NCBI RefSeq assembly: GCF_019645875.1
Contig: NZ_CP081000.1
Location: 1,116,001-1,180,000, forward strand
Origin: Mycolicibacterium senegalense
GTDB lineage: Bacteria; Actinomycetota; Actinomycetes; Mycobacteriales; Mycobacteriaceae
Length of the DNA stretch: 64,000 bases
Direction of reading: 5' to 3'
Position numbers and translations under genes: made by a program. The notes under the pieces were generated by a model that had not been told where the DNA came from, made no database searches, and was given only the letters and a program-made list of their open reading frames with translations. Shown here piece by piece: positions 18,464 through 27,709 of this stretch (within the stretch, counting starts at the first letter, position 1; the number at the start of each line of letters is the position of its first letter).

Positions 18464-19272
18464 CGGTAACTGCCCACGGCCGGAACCACCACGGTGTACA
18501 GCGCCGACATGGTGGTGTTGAGGATGAAGACCAGGGCGAAGGCCAGCACCACCGCCTCGTTCACGGCGTTGGCCACGCCGCCGGCCCCGCCCTTGGCGTG
18601 CAGGCCCTTGAAGGTCGCGACCAGGGTGGCAGTCAGCCCGAAGACCGCCGACTTGATCAGTGCCATAACGAAATCCGACACCTGGCCGTACTGGCTGAAG
18701 GTGGCCAGGAACGTTCCGGCGGGCAGGTGCTGCACGCTGATGTGGTAGAGGTAGCAGGCCATCACGCCGCCGAAGGTGACGATCGAGCACAGTGCCAGCG
18801 CCACGATGACGGCGGCGACCAGCCTCGGTGCGACCAGGCGCTCGATCACATCCAGGCCCATCACTTCCATCGCGTCGATCTCCTCGCGGATGGTGCGCGA
18901 TCCCAGGTCGGTGCAGATCGCCGAGCCCGCGACCCCGGCCATCATCAACGCGCAGACCAGGGCCGCGGCCTGGCCGACGATGATGAAGGCCACCACAGCA
19001 CCCGAATAGCCGCCGGCGCCTATGCGCCCGGCCAGCTCACCGACCGACACCGCGATGAACACCCCGATGGGCATCATCAGCAAGAGTGCCGGGCCGGTGC
19101 AGACCCGGCCGATGAACAGGGTCTGGGTCACGACCTCGTCGAGCACCAGGCGTCGGCGGATCAGCGCGGTGACGACGCTGACCAGCGCCTGTACCGAGAA
19201 GCCGAGCACGTAGCCGCCCTGGACCAGGACATCCCGTACGGGGCCCTTGGACGCTGGTAGCTCGTAGGTCAT
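18460..19272 (-). CDS. yrbEA: YrbE/MlaE-type permease, first subunit (mce operon 1)
   Basis: 270 residues from ATG 19272. Hydrophobic MlaE-family permease with the coupling motif LGSRTIREEIDAMEVMGLDVIERLVAPR (about residues 120-147) and the C-terminal GGAGGVANAVNEAVVLAF. It is the first gene of the unit running to at least 8458. The start is preceded by GGAAGGAACTCG, a good ribosome site. Confidence 0.92.
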   Translation of the reverse strand: MTYELPASKGPVRDVLVQGGYVLGFSVQALVSVVTALIRRRLVLDEVVTQTLFIGRVCTGPALLLMMPIGVFIAVSVGELAGRIGAGGYSGAVVAFIIVGQAAALVCALMMAGVAGSAICTDLGSRTIREEIDAMEVMGLDVIERLVAPRLVAAVIVALALCSIVTFGGVMACYLYHISVQHLPAGTFLATFSQYGQVSDFVMALIKSAVFGLTATLVATFKGLHAKGGAGGVANAVNEAVVLAFALVFILNTTMSALYTVVVPAVGSYR

Positions 19273-19403
19273 CGAGTTCCTTCCGCGCGTGTTGTGGCAT
19301 GCGCGGGGCCGTCCGGTGACACCGGCTGTGCTGAAGCACCGTTTCGACCCCCCGGTCGTCTGTGGAGCATGTCACATCTCATGACGCGATCGCAACAATT
19401 AAG

Positions 19404-19417
19404 TGAATGGCCATTCT
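19404..19417. promoter_or_regulatory. Palindrome GAATGGCCATTC upstream of mce operon 1
   Basis: GAATGGCCATTC (19405-19416) is a perfect 12-bp palindrome, 132 bases upstream of the yrbEA start. A near-identical element, TGAGTGGCCATTCA, lies at 30014-30027 in front of a secreted protein gene. Operator role is inferred. Confidence 0.4.
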
Positions 19418-19607
19418 CGAGTGGAGAGACAGGTGTCTTCAGAGGTCCGGAACAATTCCGTACCCGGGTTTGTGACCCGTCGATCACATGGTGGTGGGGG
19501 CCTTCGAAGCGGCGCGTCGCGCCGGTCCCTGCGGAGAACCTGGATTAACTTAGCGTCCACGGCGGTTGCCGGGCCGAGGTGGTAGCGGTATGCCGTGACC
19601 CGCTTAC

Positions 19608-19622
19608 TGAAAACAGTTACCA
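19608..19622. promoter_or_regulatory. Possible Zur (FurB) box
   Basis: TGAAAACAGTTACCA resembles the mycobacterial Zur palindrome TGAAAATCATTTTCA, matching at most outer positions but not all. It sits 17 bases upstream of the preferred GTG start of a CobW-type metallochaperone gene, a common Zur target class. Confidence 0.3.
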
Positions 19623-19639
19623 ATAACTACGATGGCCCG

Positions 19640-20572
19640 GTGACATCGGTACCTGTGCTTGCGGTCGCCGGTCATCTCGGCGCCGGAAAAACCACGCTGC
19701 TCAACCACCTGCTGCGCAACGGCCGCGGTGTCCGCATCGGGGCGCTGGTCAACGACTTCGGGGCGGTCAACATCGACGCCATGCTGGTCGCGGGCCAGGT
19801 CGATGCGATGGCGTCGCTGTCCAACGGCTGCATCTGCTGTGCGGTCGACGCCGACGAGGCGGGCGAGATGCTCGGCAAGCTCGCCGCCGTCAAACCCCGG
19901 CTCGACCTGATCGTGGTGGAGGCCAGCGGTGTGGCCGAGCCGGCCGCCCTGGCGCGCACCATCATCACCGCCGACGATCCGCGCTTCCATTATGCCGGCC
20001 TGGTCCTGGTCGTCGACGGCCTGCAGCCCGATCTCGGCCACGGGGTACCGGTCGCCGATCTGGTGGTGCTGAACAAGGCGTCCTCGTGCGCCGACGCCGA
20101 CGGCCTGATCGCCCGGATCCGCGAGCTCAATCCCAGGGTTCCGGTGCTGCCCACCGACTTCGCCCGCATCGATCCGGAGCTACTGATCGACCCCCCGGAG
20201 CGTGCGCCGCAGGCCCAGCTGTCCTTCGACGAGCTCCTGCGCGAGGAGCACGGTCACGACCATCCCGCGTATCAGAGCATCGAGTTCCGCACTGATACCC
20301 CGGTGAACCCGCGCTTGTTCATGGAGTTTCTGCGAGATCGGCCCGAGGGGCTGTATCGGGCCAAGGGTTTCGTCGACTTCGGCGACCAGCGGTTCCTGGT
20401 GCAGCTGGTCGGCAGTTCGCTGCGCTTCGAGAAACGTCGCCCCGGTGGCACCGAGTTGGTGTTGATCGGCACCGGGATGGACACCTCGGCGCTGCTTGCC
20501 GGGCTGCAGCGGTGCGCCGGTGCACCGGCCGACGACAACGCGATGCTCGGCGTGCTCAAGTACGTGGTGTAG
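19640..20572 (+). CDS. CobW/COG0523-family GTPase, probable metallochaperone
   Basis: 310 residues from GTG 19640 (VTSVPVLAVAGHLGAGKTT). Walker A GHLGAGKTT, the CXCC metal motif NGCICCAV, Walker B-like LIVVEASGVAEPAAL and NKAS in place of NKxD are visible. A His-rich segment EEHGHDHPAYQS follows the GTPase domain, and the CobW C-terminal domain ends the protein. These GTPases insert or traffic zinc, cobalt or iron. A start at 19595 is possible, but then the gene would begin before the candidate Zur site. ppnP follows 61 bases later on the same strand. Confidence 0.85.
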   Translation: MTSVPVLAVAGHLGAGKTTLLNHLLRNGRGVRIGALVNDFGAVNIDAMLVAGQVDAMASLSNGCICCAVDADEAGEMLGKLAAVKPRLDLIVVEASGVAEPAALARTIITADDPRFHYAGLVLVVDGLQPDLGHGVPVADLVVLNKASSCADADGLIARIRELNPRVPVLPTDFARIDPELLIDPPERAPQAQLSFDELLREEHGHDHPAYQSIEFRTDTPVNPRLFMEFLRDRPEGLYRAKGFVDFGDQRFLVQLVGSSLRFEKRRPGGTELVLIGTGMDTSALLAGLQRCAGAPADDNAMLGVLKYVV

Positions 20573-20633
20573 CCGGCGGCGGGGGCGTCCGGCACCGGTA
20601 TCCTGACCGCTCACCCGACTTCAAGGAGCCGCA

Positions 20634-20915
20634 TTGTTCAAGGTCAACGAGTACTTCGGTGGCGACGTCGCCTCGATCGGCTTCACAACGCCCGAGGGAG
20701 CGGCGACCGTGGGCGTCATGGCCGTGGGTGAGTACGAGTTCGGCACCTCCTCCCTGGAGATCATGAAGGTGGTCTCCGGTGCGCTGACCGTCAAGCTGCC
20801 CGGTGCCGAAGGATGGGAAACCTTCGCGGCCGGAACACAATTCACCGTGCCCGCGGACAGCAAGTTCCAGGTGCGCACCGAGGTCGAGACGGCCTATCTC
20901 TGCGAGTACCGCTGA
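20634..20915 (+). CDS. ppnP: Pyrimidine/purine nucleoside phosphorylase
   Basis: 93 residues, the normal size for PpnP (YaiE, DUF1255), a single-domain cupin that splits nucleosides with phosphate. The sequence [42 protein letters not shown] and AYLCEYR matches the E. coli protein closely as I remember it. The start is TTG, with AAGGAGC at an ideal spacing upstream. Cytosolic, probably homodimeric. Confidence 0.93.
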   Translation: MFKVNEYFGGDVASIGFTTPEGAATVGVMAVGEYEFGTSSLEIMKVVSGALTVKLPGAEGWETFAAGTQFTVPADSKFQVRTEVETAYLCEYR

Positions 20916-21049
20916 GCTGAGCGGTGTCTCCTTAGCCGCGCCGTTTTCCACCGCCGGGCTGTTCGAGTTCGCTCGTGATGACCCAGGGGTGGAAATCGGC
21001 GACCGGGGCGCACGTGTGCCGACCACCGGTTTCGGGTATGTAGACGCCC

Positions 21050-21532
21050 ATGCGACCGATCACCCTGGCCAAGACGGCCACCGCGGCACTGACTACTGCG
21101 TTCGTGGGCGGGCTGGCCAGCCGGCCCGCGCAGTCCAAGTGGTACACGCAGCTGCGCAAGCCGTCCTTTCAGCCTCCGCGACAAGCCTTTCCGATCGTCT
21201 GGCCGATCCTCTACGCCACGATCGCGGTGGTATCGGCCCGCAGCATCGACCGGCTGCACGCGGACGGGGAGCCGGACCGGGCCCGCGACTACACGGCCGC
21301 GCTGGGTGCCAACCTCGCCGTCAACGCCGCATGGTCATGGGTCTTCTTCTCGCGCCGCCAACTGGGTGCCGCAGCCGTCACCGCGGCGGTGCTGACTGCC
21401 AGCAGCGCGGACCTGACCCGACGGGCGGTGCAGGCTCAGGGCGCCCCCGGCGCCATCCTGACGCCGTATCCGCTGTGGTGTGCCTTCGCGACGGCGCTGT
21501 CCACCCGGATCTGGATGCTCAACCGCAAGTGA
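21050..21532 (+). CDS. TspO/MBR family membrane protein
   Basis: 160 residues with five membrane spans and the family signature: SKWYTQLRKPSFQPPRQAFPIVWPILYATIAV near the N-terminus and NLAVNAAWSWVFF in the middle. TspO proteins bind porphyrins and cholesterol-like ligands. TspO in proteobacteria and in mammals differ in role, so the ligand here is unknown. It ends 4 bases before the convergent stop of menJ. Confidence 0.88.
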   Translation: MRPITLAKTATAALTTAFVGGLASRPAQSKWYTQLRKPSFQPPRQAFPIVWPILYATIAVVSARSIDRLHADGEPDRARDYTAALGANLAVNAAWSWVFFSRRQLGAAAVTAAVLTASSADLTRRAVQAQGAPGAILTPYPLWCAFATALSTRIWMLNRK

Positions 21533-21536
21533 GCGA

Positions 21537-22757
21537 TCAGCTGAACGGCTTGCGCTGATCCAAACGCCGTGACGCCAGCCCCGCGCCGCGCCACACCCGA
21601 GCCACCCAGTCGTCGTCCTCTTCGGTGACCAGGTTGCCCATCACCCGCACCGCGATGTTCATCAAGAACGACGAGCGCACGGCGATCGGGCCCGAGGCCG
21701 GCAGGAACCGGGGCAGGGTGAGCAGCAGCGCCAGGCGCCGGGCGATGGAGAAGCCCTGGGCGTAGTGGTCCTGCAGCAGCGCGGGCCAGGCGTGTGAACA
21801 GTCGCCGGACCCGAGCAGTTCGGCGGCCAGTCGGCCGGTTTCCAGCCCGTAGTCGATGCCCTCGCCGTTGAGAGGGTTGACGCAGGCCGCGGCGTCGCCC
21901 ACCAGCATCCAGTTCGGGCCGGCCACCCCGGACACCGCGCCGCCCATGGGCAGCAGTGCCGACAGCGCGGCCCGCGGCTCCCCGGAAAATCCCCATTCCT
22001 CGCGGCGCAGCTGGGTGTAGTAGGACAGCAGCGGCCGCAGGGCTGCGTTGGCCGGGCGTTTGGCCGTCGCCAAGGCGCCCACCCCGATGTTCACCTCACC
22101 GTTGCCCAGCGGGAAGATCCAGCCGTAGCCGGGAAGCACCTGGCCCTCGGGGGAGCGCAGCTCCAGATGTGAGGTGATCCACGGCTCGTCGGCGCGCGGG
22201 GTGGTCAGATAGCCGCGGATCGCGGTGCCGTACACGGTCTCCTTGTGCCAGGTGCGGCCCAGCAGGCGGCCCAGGGTGGAGCGGGCCCCGTCGGCCACGA
22301 TCAGATGATTGCAGCCGATCGTGGCGCCGTCATCGAGCTGGACGGATTCGACCCTGCCACGCGAGTCATGGCTGACCCCAACAACTTTGGCGCCGAGGCG
22401 CATCTTGGCGCCGTCGTCGGCGGCGACCGAACGGATCCGGTCGTCGAGCTCGGTGCGCGGTACCGCGCTTCCCGTGGACGGGAACGACGGCCCCGGCCAT
22501 CGGACTTCGACGTCGGCGCCGAATCCCGACATCCGCAGGCCGTGGTGCCGGATCCGGGTATCGAGCCACGGCCCCATGCCGAGCCGCTCCAGCTCGGCAA
22601 CCGCCCGCGGCGTGAGTCCGTCGCCGCAGGACTTGTCCCTCGGGAACTGCGCCGCGTCGATCACCAGCACGTCACGACCGGCACGCGCCGCCCACGCCGC
22701 CGCCGACGACCCGGCCGGCCCGGCGCCCACCACGACCACGTCTGCCTTGTTATCCAT
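21537..22757 (-). CDS. menJ: Menaquinone beta-isoprene reductase (geranylgeranyl reductase family)
   Basis: 406 residues from ATG 22757. FAD-binding N-terminus VVVVGAGPAGSSAAAWAARAG, the family motif SCGDGLTPRAV, and the second FAD site LVGDAAACVNPLNGEGIDYGLETGR. It corresponds to Rv0561c (MenJ), which saturates one isoprene unit of menaquinone-9. The upstream in-frame ORF to 23780 is antisense to grcC and is rejected. It diverges from grcC with only 21 bases between start codons, so both leaders share a promoter region or overlap each other. Confidence 0.9.
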   Translation of the reverse strand: MDNKADVVVVGAGPAGSSAAAWAARAGRDVLVIDAAQFPRDKSCGDGLTPRAVAELERLGMGPWLDTRIRHHGLRMSGFGADVEVRWPGPSFPSTGSAVPRTELDDRIRSVAADDGAKMRLGAKVVGVSHDSRGRVESVQLDDGATIGCNHLIVADGARSTLGRLLGRTWHKETVYGTAIRGYLTTPRADEPWITSHLELRSPEGQVLPGYGWIFPLGNGEVNIGVGALATAKRPANAALRPLLSYYTQLRREEWGFSGEPRAALSALLPMGGAVSGVAGPNWMLVGDAAACVNPLNGEGIDYGLETGRLAAELLGSGDCSHAWPALLQDHYAQGFSIARRLALLLTLPRFLPASGPIAVRSSFLMNIAVRVMGNLVTEEDDDWVARVWRGAGLASRRLDQRKPFS

Positions 22758-22778
22758 TGCTCCCAGTATGTTGGACGA

Positions 22779-23786
22779 ATGAGGACACCAGCGACTGTGG
22801 TGGCGGGCGTTGATTTCGGGGACGCGGCATTCGCCGCCGACGTCCGGGACAACGTCGCCAGGATCGAACAACTGATGTCTGACGAGCTGGGCAAAGCCGA
22901 TGAGCTCATGGCCGAGGCCGTCCAGCATCTGTTCCAGGCCGGTGGAAAACGCTTCCGCCCGCTGTTTACCGTGCTCTCGGCGTCGCTGGGCCCGCGGCCT
23001 GATGATCCGGAGGTCACGATCGCCGGGGCCGTCATCGAGCTGGTCCACTTGGCCACGCTGTATCACGACGATGTGATGGACGAGGCCCAGATGCGGCGCG
23101 GGGCGCCCAGCGCCAATGCCCGGTGGGGCAACAACATCGCGATCCTCGCCGGTGATTACCTGTTCGCCACGGCGTCGCGGCTGGTTTCGCTGCTCGGACC
23201 CGACGCGGTGCGTGTGATTGCTGACACATTCGCGCAACTGGTGACGGGTCAGATGCGTGAGACCCGCGGCGCGGCCGAGCATGTCGACTCCGTCGACCAC
23301 TACCTCAAGGTGGTCTACGAGAAGACGGCGTGCCTGATCGCCGCCTCCGGCCGGTTCGGCGCGACGTTCTCCGGTGCCGACGCCGACCAGATCGACCGGC
23401 TGCACCGGCTGGGCGGGATCGTGGGCACCGCGTTCCAGATCTCCGACGACATCATCGACATCGACAGCGATCCCGACGAATCGGGCAAGGTTCCCGGCAC
23501 TGACCTGCGCGAGGGCGTGCACACCCTGCCGGTGCTCTATGCGCTGCGCGAGTCGGGCCCGGATTCGGATCGGTTGCGTGAGTTGCTGGCCGGACCGGTC
23601 GAGCGCGACGAGGACGTCGCCGAGGCCCTGACGCTGCTGCGGCGATCGGCCGGAATGGCACGCGCCAAGGAGACGGTCGCCGAGTACGCGGCACAGGCCC
23701 GCGCCGAGCTGGCGGGCCTTCCGGCCGGGCCCGGACGTGACGCGCTGGCCACCCTGGTGGACTACACGGTGAACCGTCACGGCTGA
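22779..23786 (+). CDS. grcC1: Polyprenyl diphosphate synthase (menaquinone side chain)
   Basis: 335 residues from ATG 22779. All-helical isoprenyl diphosphate synthase with the first Asp-rich motif DDVMD (residues 97-101), the Arg pair after it, KTACLIAASGRFG, and the second Asp-rich motif DDIIDIDSD. GGKRFRP gives the N-terminal substrate Lys/Arg. It matches Rv0562 in content and place. Product length is not certain from sequence; with menG and menJ nearby, the menaquinone tail is the likely product. Confidence 0.9.
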   Translation: MRTPATVVAGVDFGDAAFAADVRDNVARIEQLMSDELGKADELMAEAVQHLFQAGGKRFRPLFTVLSASLGPRPDDPEVTIAGAVIELVHLATLYHDDVMDEAQMRRGAPSANARWGNNIAILAGDYLFATASRLVSLLGPDAVRVIADTFAQLVTGQMRETRGAAEHVDSVDHYLKVVYEKTACLIAASGRFGATFSGADADQIDRLHRLGGIVGTAFQISDDIIDIDSDPDESGKVPGTDLREGVHTLPVLYALRESGPDSDRLRELLAGPVERDEDVAEALTLLRRSAGMARAKETVAEYAAQARAELAGLPAGPGRDALATLVDYTVNRHG

Positions 23787-23849
23787 TTTGAGGAACCACG
23801 GACGGTAACTGAGCGTTTAATCAGCGATGGTTGCCGAGTAGTTGCCTAG

Positions 23850-24761
<912 letters not shown>

Positions 24762-24767
24762 CCTCGC

Positions 24768-24817
24768 ACCGCGAGCGTGCGTGTCTGCTGCCAGACACGC
24801 CGCTCGCGGTTCTTTTT
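24768..24817 (+). terminator. Rho-independent-type terminator after htpX
   Basis: ACCGCGAGCGTGCGTGTCTG (24768-24787) pairs with CAGACACGCCGCTCGCGGT (24792-24810) with one bulged base, giving a stem of about 19 bp, followed by TTCTTTTTG. The core is a member of the intergenic GCGAGCGTGCG family. Confidence 0.75.
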
Positions 24818-24978
24818 GCGTGCATTGTGCGCACGCTCGCGCCGCCTGACCGCGCCCTGGGACCGATGTAAGGTCCCGCTCCCCAGGTGGTCCCACCCGC
24901 GGCGTCGCGCCCGTGAATGCGCCGTGGACCTGATGTGGGCGAGGTCGAGGCCTGGGGCATGGCTGAGAACGGACGAAA

Positions 24979-25047
24979 CACCGCGAGCGTGCGTGAACTG
25001 GTGCCGAAATCAGGTGTGTCGGGCAGCAGACACGCACGCTCGCGGTG
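24979..25047. repeat. Intergenic inverted repeat, GCGAGCGTGCG family
   Basis: CACCGCGAGCGTGCGTG (24979-24995) and CACGCACGCTCGCGGTG (25031-25047) are a perfect 17-bp inverted repeat around a 35-base loop, located between htpX and the 3' end of the SulP-carbonic anhydrase gene. The 24818-24978 interval shows no gene. Confidence 0.75.
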
Positions 25048-25069
25048 CAAAGAGGTGCCAGATAGGAAC

Positions 25070-27232
25070 CTAGGCGGCGTCGACGAGCGCCTCGATGTGG
25101 GTCGGGGTCACCTTCAGCACGCCTGCGCTGGCGATGTCGTAGAACAGGCCGATCACGTTGACCCGCCGCGCCACCGGGTGCGCCTGCAGGGTCTGCACCT
25201 GCACCGCGATGTTGACCATCGACAGCTGATCCACCCTGCCGAAGCCGGCTTCTGCCGCTGACTGCGCGACCGGGTGACGACCGTCGTCGAAGGCGTTGAT
25301 GGACGGATCGCCATGGGCCAGCCAGGATTCCAGATGCTTGTCGCCGACGTCGCCCTGGCCGAGCATCGCGGTCATCGCACCGCAGCTGGAGTGTCCGCAC
25401 ACCACGATCGAGGACACGTTGAGCTTGTCCACGGCGAACGCGATGGCGGCTTCGATCGACTCGTCGACCTGGCCCGCCGGGACGATGTTGCCGACGTTGC
25501 GAACGGTGAACAGGTCACCCGGGCCGCTACTGGTGATGACGTTGGGCACCACCCGCGAGTCGGCGCAGGTCAGGAACAGTGTTTCCGGATTCTGGCTATC
25601 GGTCAGGTCCTGCATGTGCGGACGCAACACCGGGGCGGTGCGCCGGTGGTAGGCGGCCAGCCCGTGCAGCACCGACGGGGTGTCCTGCGGTTGCCAGGAA
25701 CTCCACGGCACCACACCCGAACGCTTGTCGAACGGGGTGAAGTTGCGGATCGGCGGTCCCAGCACCGCACTGTCCATCTCGACGGCGCCCAGATCGTGCA
25801 ACTCGACATTGTTGCCCGCGGCCCGGTGCTGACGGCACCAGTCCTCGATGGCCTGATGGGCGGCGTGGTCGATGAAATCGACGGTCAGTTCCACCGTGGC
25901 GTCGGCGTCGGCGGGCACGGTGGCCAGAGCCTTGGTCAGCTTGGGCAGCGACAGGAACGTGCAGGAGCCCTCGATGGTGACCAGCCAATCGTTCTGGCCG
26001 GTCGGCTCGGCGTGAATCTTGGTGCGCACCACTCGCCACACCGTCAGCGCGATCGCCAGCGCCAGGCCGATCGCCACACCCTCGAGCAGGTTGAGGAATA
26101 CCACGCTCACGATGGTGATCAGGTAAACCGCCAAATCGCCGGTGAGCTTTGCGGTTTCGATGTGCGCGCGGTTGACCAGCCGCAGGCCGATCATGATGAG
26201 CAGGCCGGCAAGAGCGGCGGTGGGGATCATCTGAGTCAGGCCGGCGAAGGGGACGGCGAATGCCAGCACCCACACGCCGTGCAGGATCGCGGAGGCGCGG
26301 GTGCGGGCACCGGCGGCCACGTTGGTTGAGCTGCGCACGATGACACCGGTGACCGGCAGGCCGCCGATCGCGCCGGAGACCATGTTGGCCGTGCCCTGGC
26401 CGATCATCTCGCGGTCGAAGTTGGTCCGCGGACCGTTGTGCATGCGGTCGACGGACACCGCTGACAGCAGGCTTTCCACGCTGGCGATGAGCGCGATGGT
26501 CAAGATGCCGCCGGCGAATGCCGCCCAATTGCCGTCAGGCAGGCTGGGCAATGCCAGCGCATCGATCAGCGATTCGTTGATCTCGATACGGCTGACGTCG
26601 AACGGCGCCAGCACCGACAGGGCCGTCACACCCACGATCGCCACGAGCGGGGCCGGCACCTTGTTGACCGGGGCGGGGACCCAGCGCCACCCCACCAGGG
26701 TGATGATCACCAGCAGGCCCAGCAGCACGGCCGGCCAGTGCGCACTCATCAGCTGGGCGGGCAGTTCGGAGATGTTGGCCCAGGCAGAGCTGTTGGAGCT
26801 GCCGCCGAGCAGCACGTGTACCTGCTGCAGCGCGATGGTGACGCCGATGCCGGCCAGCATCGCGTGCACCACCACCGGGGAGATGGCCAGCGCGGCGCGA
26901 GCCACCCGGCTCAGTCCGAACAGCACCTGCAAAACGCCCGCGCCGACGGTGATGGCGCAGGTGACTGCCCAGCCGAACTGGGAGATCAGGCCGGCGACCA
27001 CCACGGTCAACCCGGCTGCCGGGCCACTGACCTGTAGCGGTGACCCGCCCAGGGCGCCGGCCACGATGCCACCGACGATCGCGGCGATGATGCCGGCCAG
27101 TACCGGAGCGCCCGAGGCGACGGCGATGCCCAGGGACAGGGGCAGGGCGACCAAGAACACCACCAGTGATGCCGGTAGGTCGTATCGCAGAACGGATCTC
27201 GCCCGTTCTGCGAGTTGGTTGGTTTGCTGCAT
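25070..27232 (-). CDS. SulP-family anion transporter fused to beta-carbonic anhydrase
   Basis: 720 residues. Residues about 15-400 are a SulP/SLC26 transporter with 12-14 spans (SGAPVLAGIIAAIVGGIVAG, QVSGPAAGLTVVVAGL). A STAS-like segment (DATVELTVDFIDHAAHQAIEDW) follows, and the last ~200 residues are a beta-carbonic anhydrase with zinc and catalytic motifs CADSRVVPN and GHSSCGAM. This fusion resembles Rv3273. Coupling hydration of CO2 to bicarbonate (or sulfate) movement is the likely role. It is divergent from a two-component system across 477 bases. The start is ATG 27232. Confidence 0.9.
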   Translation of the reverse strand: MQQTNQLAERARSVLRYDLPASLVVFLVALPLSLGIAVASGAPVLAGIIAAIVGGIVAGALGGSPLQVSGPAAGLTVVVAGLISQFGWAVTCAITVGAGVLQVLFGLSRVARAALAISPVVVHAMLAGIGVTIALQQVHVLLGGSSNSSAWANISELPAQLMSAHWPAVLLGLLVIITLVGWRWVPAPVNKVPAPLVAIVGVTALSVLAPFDVSRIEINESLIDALALPSLPDGNWAAFAGGILTIALIASVESLLSAVSVDRMHNGPRTNFDREMIGQGTANMVSGAIGGLPVTGVIVRSSTNVAAGARTRASAILHGVWVLAFAVPFAGLTQMIPTAALAGLLIMIGLRLVNRAHIETAKLTGDLAVYLITIVSVVFLNLLEGVAIGLALAIALTVWRVVRTKIHAEPTGQNDWLVTIEGSCTFLSLPKLTKALATVPADADATVELTVDFIDHAAHQAIEDWCRQHRAAGNNVELHDLGAVEMDSAVLGPPIRNFTPFDKRSGVVPWSSWQPQDTPSVLHGLAAYHRRTAPVLRPHMQDLTDSQNPETLFLTCADSRVVPNVITSSGPGDLFTVRNVGNIVPAGQVDESIEAAIAFAVDKLNVSSIVVCGHSSCGAMTAMLGQGDVGDKHLESWLAHGDPSINAFDDGRHPVAQSAAEAGFGRVDQLSMVNIAVQVQTLQAHPVARRVNVIGLFYDIASAGVLKVTPTHIEALVDAA

Positions 27233-27709
27233 GGCGCGCCTCCGTCTGGAATCGGTGATGCGCGGACTCGCGTCGTTGCGGCCCGCGCAGAGTTATTGAC
27301 GCCGTTGTCGGTGAACAACTGCGAAAGGTGTTGGAGCGCAGTGCGACACAAGTCGACTTATGGCTCGTGCATAGCTGGGCAACACCCAATTGCTGTGGGC
27401 GAGCGTATTTATCGCTGTGAGCAGGCGCAAGGAAGTTCGGGCCACGCATAGAGAACCCAAATGTTTCGGGGAAGTATCGGCTCCCGCGAATACGCCTGGT
27501 GTGCAGGGGAAATCATTCCCGGAAAGGGATTCGGCCGCACCAATTGTTCATCTAGTTGTTTGAAACTGTATGTATCGCAATACGTTTGAGCTGGATCACC
27601 ACAGGTCAGAAACGTGACTTGAGTCATAGAAGACTCATAGATACGGCATTCCCTTAGAAGTCCATATGAACTCCGTGACAACACTCTGTGTACTCCGCAC
27701 AATGGAGCC
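27233..27709. other. AT-richer divergent regulatory region
   Basis: Between the SulP-carbonic anhydrase gene and the response regulator. No ORF here has a ribosome site and mycobacterial codon use. Near 27560-27640 there are short dyads (GTAT-cgca-ATAC; GAGTC at 27621 with GACTC at 27632) and the direct repeat TCATAG, within 100 bases of the response regulator start. It probably holds both promoters. Confidence 0.5.
27621..27636. promoter_or_regulatory. Dyad GAGTC-N6-GACTC upstream of the response regulator
   Basis: Perfect 5-bp arms with a 6-base spacer, 74 bases before the response regulator start. It could be an autoregulatory OmpR-type site, although the arms are short and this is weak evidence. 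Confidence 0.25.

Larger units (their letters stand above)
19273..19639. other. Non-coding divergent region between mce operon 1 and the CobW gene
   Basis: This 367-base stretch separates two divergent units and has no credible gene; ORFs on both strands are short and lack ribosome sites. It should hold the mce operon 1 promoter and the CobW promoter. It contains the palindrome at 19404-19417 and the possible Zur-type site at 19608-19622. Confidence 0.6.

Noticed and set aside
21537..23780. Minus-strand frame of 747 residues covering menJ and extending across grcC1
   Set aside because: Only the part up to 22757 has family homology. The extension is antisense to grcC1 and reads as typical high-GC shadow sequence.
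24777..25261. Plus-strand frames between htpX and the SulP fusion
   Set aside because: They consist of the GCGAGCGTGCG inverted repeats and antisense of the carbonic anhydrase end.
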